The position numbers were made by a program, and so were the translations under genes. From Actinomucor elegans (taxonomy: Eukaryota > Mucoromycota > Mucoromycetes > Mucorales > Mucoraceae), in contig JAMSLZ010000011.1 of assembly GCA_026027325.1 (NCBI GenBank), positions 186,001-250,000 on the forward strand: a stretch of DNA of 64,000 nt, in the 5' to 3' direction. The number at the start of each line of letters is the position of its first letter. The stretch's first letter is position 1. Shown here piece by piece: positions 57,321 to 64,000 of the stretch. The notes beneath the pieces are model-generated. The model made no database searches, was not told where the DNA came from, and saw nothing but the letters and a program-made list of their open reading frames with translations.

Positions 57321-59674
57321 TGCTAGGTCAAAACATTCGATTGGGTTCCTTAAATGTGCGTAGCATTTTTATGGAGTCCCAAAAACAACACAAAAGGAGT
57401 TCGCTTCTTACCTACGCGCTCGTTCTCTCGGTGTGGATATCCTTTGCTTGCAAGAGGTATCTCACTTCTATTCTCAATCTTCTCTCACTGATCATCAAAT
57501 CCGCTCTTTCTCTTTCTTCTTTCCTCGCTGTCCCTTTGTGGTGTCCAAACATTGTGCCATTGTCTGCCTCAAGCCTGGTCTTTCTTTGGATGCTACACAA
57601 GTTCTCCTGGATGAGCGTTGTGTTGTGGCTACTGTCAAGGATGCCCAGCATAATGTCTTGTGTCGTGTTGCCAATATCTATGCACCGGCACAGTCTTCGG
57701 ACCGTCCACTGTTTATACAATCTTTTCTCTCTCTTGCTTTGTGGTCTGAGGTGTCCAACACGCCTTGGATGTTGGTAGGTGACTTCAACATTCATCTGCA
57801 CTCTTCTGCCGAGACAAGTCTTTCCTCTGTGGCTCCGCTGTATGATTGGCTTCGTCTCCACTTTAACAACTGTTTCCCGGACGGTCCTATTACTTTTCCT
57901 AGGGCTGGTACTACTATTGATTATATCTTTGGTCATACTTCTCTGGTGACTCGGTTGGTGAATGGTCAAGTCCATTATGTTCCTGGTGTGTGGACCGATC
58001 ACTGTCTTTTGACAATCGATCTGCAGCCTGCTTGTGCTCGTATTGGTCCTGGCTGTTGGCGCTTTAATCCCACTCTGCTGGAGGATTCAGAGTTTCTCCT
58101 ATTGCTGGACAAGACGGTGTCTCTCTTTTTCGAATCTTCTGGTGGTGATGGTGACAATGCTAGCTCTGGTGGTAAGGGTGAACCTTTGAGGGTCCAATCT
58201 CAATGGGAATCTTTCAAGTTGTTGCTCAAGTGCTGTGCGCAAAAGTACGCTTGGGGTGCTAAGGCTCGATTCAAGAACAAGGTTGCTGCTTTACAACAGG
58301 AACGTATGAAGGCTGTTTCCTCTTCTGTCTCAGGTGTTATGGCTAGTGATGCTACACCGTCAATTCAACCTAGTGATGATTCACTTCCTCTTCAGGTGGT
58401 GCATGAGCTAGAGAAATTGATTGATGGTCAGATTCAGAAAGAAACACGCCAGAATATGCTTCGCTCTGCCACTCGTTGGCATGAACTGGGTGAACGTAAC
58501 AACAAGTATTTCTATCGTGTCATCAAGGATCGCCAGTCTCAACAGACAATCCAGTCCTTGAAGTGCTCTACTACTGGTGAGGTCTTGGTGGAAGCGGCTG
58601 ATATACTTCGGGAGGCTCGCGGTTTTTACCAAAAGCTATACACCCCGGACGACATCGATGCCGAAGCCGTGGACTCTCTTTTGAATGGTATTCCTGAAGA
58701 AGTGGTGTTGTCTTCGGATGATGCCAAGTATCTGATGGCTCTGCCTAATGCCGTTACGGTGCTGGATCTACTGGCTCACGCCCCTAGGTCTCGGTCTCCT
58801 GGCATGGATGGTATTCCTTTCGAGGTATATCATTACTTGGCTGGTCGTTCGCGACCTTTTCTGGACTTGCTGGTGGCAGTCCTTGGTGGTGCTTTCTCTG
58901 GTGTGTTTCCTCCTTCGTGGCAACAAACTCGGATGGTGCTTTTGTTCAAGAAAGGTGATCCTCTGCTCTTGGCTAACTGGCGTCCTCTCTCTCTGATCAA
59001 CTCGGATGCCAAGTTGTTTACCAAGTTGCTGGCCAATAGGTTCAACCGTGTTCTTCCCAAGCTGATCAACCCCTATCAAACTGGGTTCCTTCCTCATCGA
59101 TTGATCTCGGATAATGGGTGGTTGAATCAAACGTTGATGGCTAATCTTCGGTCGGTGGCTCCAAACCTTCCTCAAGTTGCGGTGTTACTTGATCAAGAGA
59201 AGGCTTATGATCGGGTCCATCCTGAGTATCTTCGTCGTGTGTTGCTTCGTTTTGGTTTTCCTTCTGGTCTGGTTGGTTGTCTCTCTTCTTTGTTCTTTGG
59301 TACCAAGATCTCCGTGTCCATTAACGGGTGGTTAGGAGCAGCTGCTCCTCAGTTGCGTGGCCTTAGGCAGGGTGATCCACTATCACCTCTGTTGTTCAAC
59401 TTGGCTTTTGAACCCCTGTTGCGGTCTGTCTTGGCTTGTTCTTCTCTGTCTGGTGTTTCTCTGGCTCCTGTGGTGGTTCCTCGGACTTGGCTCCCTAACC
59501 CTCAAAAGGTCCATCTTGATTTGGGTGATGATACGGGTAACTACCCGCTTGATTTTGTCAGTGGTTCTTCTCCTCCGGCTCCTATCAAGCTTCTCAGTTA
59601 TGCCGATGATCTTGAGGTGTTCTTGTCTTCGCCTGGTGAATGGTTGGTGCTTCTGTCTCTTCTTGAGGTCTATG
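57320..59674 (+). pseudogene. LINE B-VI ORF2, N-terminal part with early frameshift
   Basis: One A is missing from the A run at about 57381-57385 (five A; six in B-IV), shifting the frame after 22 codons. The original frame is open again from 57433 and includes LQEVSH, VGDFNIHL, the RT motifs and SYADDLEVF. It is then cut by a solo DTR2 repeat after EVY. TATG at 59671-59674 recurs at 60075-60078. Confidence 0.9.
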
Positions 59675-60074
59675 AGCAACGTTAAAAATAAAAAAAATAA
59701 AAATTAGTTTTTAAATTAAATAGTGTTTTTTGTAATTATATTTTTTTTTGTTTAACACTTTTTTATTGTAATTTTTGAAAGTTTGGTAATTAACGTAAAA
59801 ATAAGAAATTGCAATAATTATGCAAAACTTATAAAGATTAAACTTTTATATTACTTTTCAATACAATTAAACTTTTTTTTTTCATAATATTTCACACCAG
59901 ATCGAAACCCTGTTGTGCGACAATTTTTTTCTTTTAAAATTGATTAAAAAGCACGTCGTAAGTTTTTTAGCAACTTACAACTTGATAAATAAAGAAAACT
60001 ATATAATTTTAATTTAATAATATAAAAATAATTATAATATATATATTAATTATTAATGATATGTAATGTAGCTC
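59675..60074. repeat. Solo terminal repeat of DTR2 (400 bp)
   Basis: Inverse orientation to DTR2-a: starts AGCAACGTT, ends AATGTAGCTC. It is exactly one 400-bp repeat with no internal region, flanked by 4-bp target duplications TATG (59671-59674, 60075-60078). It looks like the product of recombination between two direct repeats, or an independently mobile 400-bp unit. Confidence 0.9.
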
Positions 60075-61778
60075 TATGGTCGTGCCTCCAACGCCAAGGT
60101 GAATCTCAGCAAGACTGTTCTGGTGTCTCTTTCGGGGGTGGCTCATCAGCCTTGGGTTGATATTGCTTCTGCTGCTGGTGTAGAGTGGCATGATTCGTCG
60201 TCTGTTGGCTCGGTGCGTTACCTTGGTTATCCGCTGTATCATACCGATGCTCAGTTGCTGCATTTCCTGGATGGTGTCAAAGTCAAGTTGGAGAGGCATG
60301 CAAACATGCTTCGTGAACGACACCTGTCTATTCGTGGTACTGGTCTGGTGGCGAATTCTCTGTTGCTCTCCAAGGTGTATCATCTTCTCCGTGTGGTTCC
60401 TGTGCCTGGCAAGTGGCTTCTGGATATCAAGGCAGTAGTGCGCAAGTATGTGGCATCGTTTTGGCCCGCGCCGTCTTGGTCTTCTTTGTGTCTTCCTCGC
60501 AAGTATGGTGGTGTTGGTCTGGTGGACATCCAGGATCAGAGCTTTGCTTTGCATCTTGTGTATGTTCAACGTCTGCTTCGTCCTCTGGTGTCTTCGGATT
60601 TTGTGTCTCCCTGGTTGGTGTTCTGCTTTCAAGCCTATTCTGGTCATTCTTCGGTTCTCCCTTGGTTGATGTATCCATCTCGATTCAAGCCTCGGTTGAA
60701 TAGCATTCCAACCCTGGATCATCTAACCAAGCTTCTGGTTCGGCTGCCTCCTTTGGTGGTGCATTCTTCTTGGTCTTCTCGGTGGTTTCTGGATCTTCCT
60801 TTGTGCTGTGTGGTGTCTTCTGTTCCTGGTGTTGCTCATGATCTGTCTCCTGGTTTTGTTCCTTCGTCTGTTGCTCCCAAGTATCTCATGTCTGACATAT
60901 TCCACTGGAATATTCACTCTGGTACCCTGTTCTCCAATAAGGCTCTGCCAAGTTCCAGCCATGTCAAGTCGGTCTATTATGGTTTAAGTCCTCCTTTTGG
61001 TCCTGTTTCTCTGGCTCTCCCTCCGGTGATTAGGTCCAAAGTGGCTTTCACTTACGATGAACAGCGTGCTCTTCCTGTGTCTCGTTCTGGTGCTTCTTCC
61101 TGGATGCCATCGACCCGCCATTGGACTGTTCCTTCTGGTCCCTCTTCGGTGGTATCTGTTGCCAAACTCCCTCTTGGTGTCTTGCGTCGCTTCTGGCACG
61201 CTGATCACTCTGTTGTTTCTGCTCGTCCTGGTCCTCCTTTGGCTGTGGCTTCTCACTTGCTTTTGCGTCCTTTCTTTTGGCGTTTGTTTTGGTCCCTCCC
61301 CATGGTGGCCAAGGCTTTCACTCCCTGGTGGCGCCTGCTTCACGACAAGATTGGCTATCGCTCTCGGGTGAATCGCTGGTCTCCTCAGCAGTTGCCTTCT
61401 CCTTTCTGTGTTCTCTGCGGTGCTAATGAAGACTTGTACCATTTTGCTGTCGGTTGCCCGCAAAAGTCCGACTACTGGCGTCAAGCTCTTGTTTTCCTCT
61501 CCTTGGATGAAGACTTTCCCTGTGACGCGAACATCTGGGCTGCACTGGTCACTCTATGTAGTCTAGATTGCAAGCCGCTTGATGTGGATGTGCTTTCCAT
61601 TTTGGGTTCGATCTTCTATACCCTATGGGCTGCACATTGGCGATGTGTTATTCATGATGATACTTGGTCCTCAGCTTGGGTCCTCAATTCCTTCAAGACA
61701 GATAACAGCCTTGTTATCACCACGTTCTTAGATAGTAGAACTCCTGATGAGTCTACTAGCACAACAACATTAGATTAG
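60075..61778 (+). pseudogene. LINE B-VI ORF2, C-terminal part
   Basis: Resumes at YGRASNAKVNLSKTV and stays open to the stop. It carries the CVLCGANEDLYHFAVGC finger and the LSLDEDFPCD subtype mark. One extra Thr codon near the end (STSTTTLD) compared with B-I, B-II and B-IV. Confidence 0.9.
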
Positions 61779-61851
61779 TAATTTGTAATTTAGCTTTGTA
61801 AAACCACCTTAAGATTAATAAATTACATTTAATACAAAAAAAAAAAAAAAA
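61779..61851 (+). terminator. B-VI 3' UTR and poly(A)
   Basis: Family B 3' UTR with TTAATAAATTAC (AATAAA) and about 15 A. Confidence 0.87.
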
Positions 61852-62068
61852 GTCTGGTTTTTTGTCGATATCTCGCTCAATTCAATCCATCCATCTCCGC
61901 TTGTTTCGTATTCGTCTTCTACTCGTCGCTGCGCTTCTGGTGGTATAATTATTTTTGCAAATCTCCAACATCTTCTACATTTCGCTCGATCTTGACATCT
62001 CAATTCGCCAATTTCGACATTTCAAAAACTTTTTTGCTCAATCTCCTCAATTTTGAGAATTCTGGTAC
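61852..62068 (+). promoter_or_regulatory. Leader of LINE A-VI, main part
   Basis: Shared leader containing TATAATTATTTTTG; ends at the ORF1 ATG. Confidence 0.77.
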
Positions 62069-63529
62069 ATGACCGAAAATTCTGCCGTGTCCTGGACAAC
62101 AATTGTTGCTCGTGGTGCCTCTAAGAAAGTACTTGTCACTCCTGGTCGACGTAATGTCGACAATTCCGCAATTCCTCTTGTTGGTGAGGTCATTTTCGAA
62201 GATGATGACCTTAAATCTGAAATCTTGGTTCGCAAGGCTGCTGCTTTGGTGGAGCAAGCTCTCTCGTCTGGTTCTGTTTTGTTCTCTTTCCCTGGAAAGT
62301 TGTTTCCTGATCGTTTTGCTGCTTACAAGGCGATTCAAGAGCAAATCGATAGTAAGGTGCAGTTTAGGCCAATTAGTGCTTGGGGCAAAACTGCTGGTGG
62401 TGACCTTCTGGTGGAAGCAACTTTCAGGCTGAAGGCTGATGCTCTCAAGGCTGTTGGTTCTGGTATTATGGTGAATGGTATTGTCTACAAGGCCGTTTCA
62501 ACTTCTTCTGGTTCTGGTGCTTCCGTGGGAAATAGTTTGACCCATGTGCAGTTTACACTGCTCAATGCTATTCCCAATGAGGATACCTTCCTGGTGGACT
62601 TGCTTGACTCTTTGGCTTTTTATGGTAAGGTGTACCAATTGAAAAAGTTTACTAGCAAAGGGTATTTCGAGGGCAAGATGTCGGTGTTGCTTGATACTTC
62701 TGTGGGTATGAAGAATGAGGATGGTGAGGTGGTTCCTCCTCAACCTTTGTCAAGAATGCTCTACATGAGTGCCTGGGACAACTTTGCTCCCGCTCAGTAC
62801 AAGAATGCTCCTCCTGTGTGTCACTTTTGTCGCCGTTCGGGTCATGTCCGCAAGGACTGCCCTGAATTGGCCAAGCGCAGATGTTTCTCTTGCCAAGAGC
62901 ATGGCCATACTGCGCGTTTTTGTAAAGTGAAGAAGTCCAAGGTGAAGCCGTTTGAGGTCGAACTTGATGAATATGTTGCTCTGTCTGGTGATATGAGAAC
63001 TGGTTCTGATTCCAAGTCAATGGAAGATAACGTAGTGGTTGAGGAAGCTACAGTTGATTTGGCTGATCAGGACGAGGTTCCGGAATCTTCTGGTGTATCT
63101 TTTGTTGGTGCTGGTGGTGACTCTGGTGTTGGTGCTGGTGTTGGTGCTGGTGTTGGTGCTGGTGTTGGTGCTGGTGTTGGTGCTGGTGTTGGTGCTGGTG
63201 TTGGTGCTGGTGATGTTGCTGGTGATCAAGATGTGGTGATGACCGAAAACGGTGAGGGTGCTCCTTTGTCTTCCGGCGTGAATTCAAAGTACAATCCCAA
63301 CAGTCCGTACGGTTCATTGGCTTCGAAGCATGCTCCTTTTGCTTCTGGTGTTGGAATGAAGGTGGATAGTCCTAAGGAGATGTTGAATTTGTCCAAGGTC
63401 AACTCTTCTACTCAGAACAAGATTGATTTTTTGAAAAAGAACATTGCGAACGTAACCAAGACTTCTGGTAGCTCTTCGATCAAGGCCCCCAAGCCTTCCA
63501 AGTCATCTGGTTCTGCCCATAGGGCGTAA
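62069..63529 (+). CDS. LINE A-VI ORF1, CCHC zinc-knuckle protein
   Basis: 486 aa, open. Knuckles CHFCRRSGHVRKDC and CFSCQEHGHTARFC. The variable tract is a near-pure GVGA array (no internal GGDS spacers after the first), which differs from A-I, A-III, A-IV and A-V. Stop overlaps the ORF2 ATG (TAATG). Confidence 0.93.
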   Translation: MTENSAVSWTTIVARGASKKVLVTPGRRNVDNSAIPLVGEVIFEDDDLKSEILVRKAAALVEQALSSGSVLFSFPGKLFPDRFAAYKAIQEQIDSKVQFRPISAWGKTAGGDLLVEATFRLKADALKAVGSGIMVNGIVYKAVSTSSGSGASVGNSLTHVQFTLLNAIPNEDTFLVDLLDSLAFYGKVYQLKKFTSKGYFEGKMSVLLDTSVGMKNEDGEVVPPQPLSRMLYMSAWDNFAPAQYKNAPPVCHFCRRSGHVRKDCPELAKRRCFSCQEHGHTARFCKVKKSKVKPFEVELDEYVALSGDMRTGSDSKSMEDNVVVEEATVDLADQDEVPESSGVSFVGAGGDSGVGAGVGAGVGAGVGAGVGAGVGAGVGAGDVAGDQDVVMTENGEGAPLSSGVNSKYNPNSPYGSLASKHAPFASGVGMKVDSPKEMLNLSKVNSSTQNKIDFLKKNIANVTKTSGSSSIKAPKPSKSSGSAHRA

Positions 63530-64000
63530 TGTTAGGTTCACACATTCGAATTGGCTCTTTAAATGTGCGTAGCATTTTTATGGAGTCCAATAAAAACATA
63601 CAAAAGGAGTTCGCTTCTTACCTACGCGCTCGTTCTCTCGGTGTGGATATCCTTTGCTTGCAAGAGGTATCTCACTTTCACTCTCAATCCGTTCTTTCTG
63701 ATCAACAAATCCGCTCTTTCTCTTTCTTCTTTCCTCGCTGTCCCTTTGTGGTGTCCAAACATTGTGCCATTGTCTGTCTCAAGCCTGGTCTTTCTTTGGA
63801 TGCTACTCAAGTTCTCCTGGATGAGCGTTGTGTTGTGGCTACTGTCAAGGATGCCCAGCATAATGTCTTGTGCCGTGTGGCCAATATCTATGCACCGGCA
63901 CAGTCTTCGGACCGTCCACTGTTTATACAATCTTTTCTCTCTCTTGCTTTGTGGTCTGAGGTGTCCAACACGCCTTGGATGTTGGTAGGTGATTTCAACA
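63529..64000 (+). CDS. LINE A-VI ORF2, N-terminal part (window edge)
   Basis: 157 codons of the endonuclease domain in the same frame as A-IV (SLNVRS, LQEVSH, NIYAPAQ, VGDFN), open to the last base. RPLFIQSFLS is a family B-like variant here in an otherwise family A copy. Confidence 0.9.
   Translation, partial: MLGSHIRIGSLNVRSIFMESNKNIQKEFASYLRARSLGVDILCLQEVSHFHSQSVLSDQQIRSFSFFFPRCPFVVSKHCAIVCLKPGLSLDATQVLLDERCVVATVKDAQHNVLCRVANIYAPAQSSDRPLFIQSFLSLALWSEVSNTPWMLVGDFN

Larger units (their letters stand above)
52540..61851 (+). mobile_element. LINE copy B-VI, inserted in the A-VI leader
   Basis: Leader 52540-52792, ORF1 52793-52880 plus 55941-57320, ORF2 57320-59674 plus 60075-61778, poly(A) 61837-61851. 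It is flanked by a 29-bp target duplication (52511-52539, 61852-61880), the longest here. It carries E1 and E2 in ORF1, a solo DTR2 repeat in ORF2 and a frameshift in ORF2, so it is dead. Confidence 0.9.
61852..64000 (+). mobile_element. LINE copy A-VI, running off the window
   Basis: The 5' edge is at about 52465 (before B-VI) and the leader resumes at 61852 with the 29-bp target duplication. ORF1 is 62069-63529 and ORF2 is open from 63529 to the window end. Confidence 0.9.

Overview
The window looks like a heterochromatic, repeat-choked stretch of a eukaryotic genome, most likely fungal. I recognise no host gene in it. Evidence for a eukaryote: GT-AG introns, poly(A) tails preceded by AATAAA, non-LTR retrotransposons (LINEs), Merlin and DDE/chromodomain DNA transposons. 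The contrast between moderately GC-rich LINEs and extremely AT-rich DNA transposons, and the mix of families, would suit an AT-rich early-diverging fungus such as an arbuscular mycorrhizal (Rhizophagus-like) species; that is inference only.

Backbone: two related LINE families, A and B. Each has a leader of about 240-265 bp that both families share, an ORF1 of about 474-495 aa with two CCHC zinc knuckles, an ORF2 of about 1350 aa (APE-type endonuclease, reverse transcriptase, C-terminal zinc finger), a 3' UTR of about 30-60 bp and a poly(A) tail. ORF1 and ORF2 overlap by one base (TAATG). Left of about 27.9 kb all main copies lie on the minus strand (A-I, B-I, B-II, A-III); right of 28.3 kb all lie on the plus strand (B-IV, A-IV, B-V, A-V, B-VI, A-VI). 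The 5' ends therefore face a small non-LINE core at 27.94-28.25 kb. Target-site duplications (TSDs) show that the copies are nested: newer copies sit in the leader or first ORF1 codons of older copies, in the same orientation. Full-length, open copies are A-III (22031-27839) and A-IV (28623-34429); B-IV has an open ORF2 but its ORF1 is split by A-IV.

Into these LINEs several AT-rich DNA elements have jumped. (1) Two copies of DTR1 (668-2907, 15646-17887), with 231-bp DIRECT terminal repeats and 4-bp TSDs. (2) DTR2 (6353-8787), with 400-bp direct terminal repeats and a 4-bp TSD, plus a solo 400-bp repeat at 59675-60074, also with a 4-bp TSD. Both carry a PIF/IS5-like DDE transposase (internally deleted in DTR1) followed by a chromodomain protein in an overlapping reading frame. 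(3) A related element E1 (52881-54680) with long INVERTED repeats and a fused transposase-chromodomain gene broken by frameshifts. (4) E2 (54722-55940), with 200-bp inverted repeats around an orphan gene. (5) Merlin-1 (42070-44458), with a four-exon transposase gene, lying at the junction of two different LINEs. (6) Merlin-2 (46619-48697), with an intact one-exon transposase and a 9-bp TSD.

The most unusual system is the DDE/chromodomain elements that are bounded like LTR elements, including a solo terminal repeat, but show no reverse transcriptase, primer-binding site or polypurine tract. The second is the LINE pair's repeated insertion into its own 5' regions.
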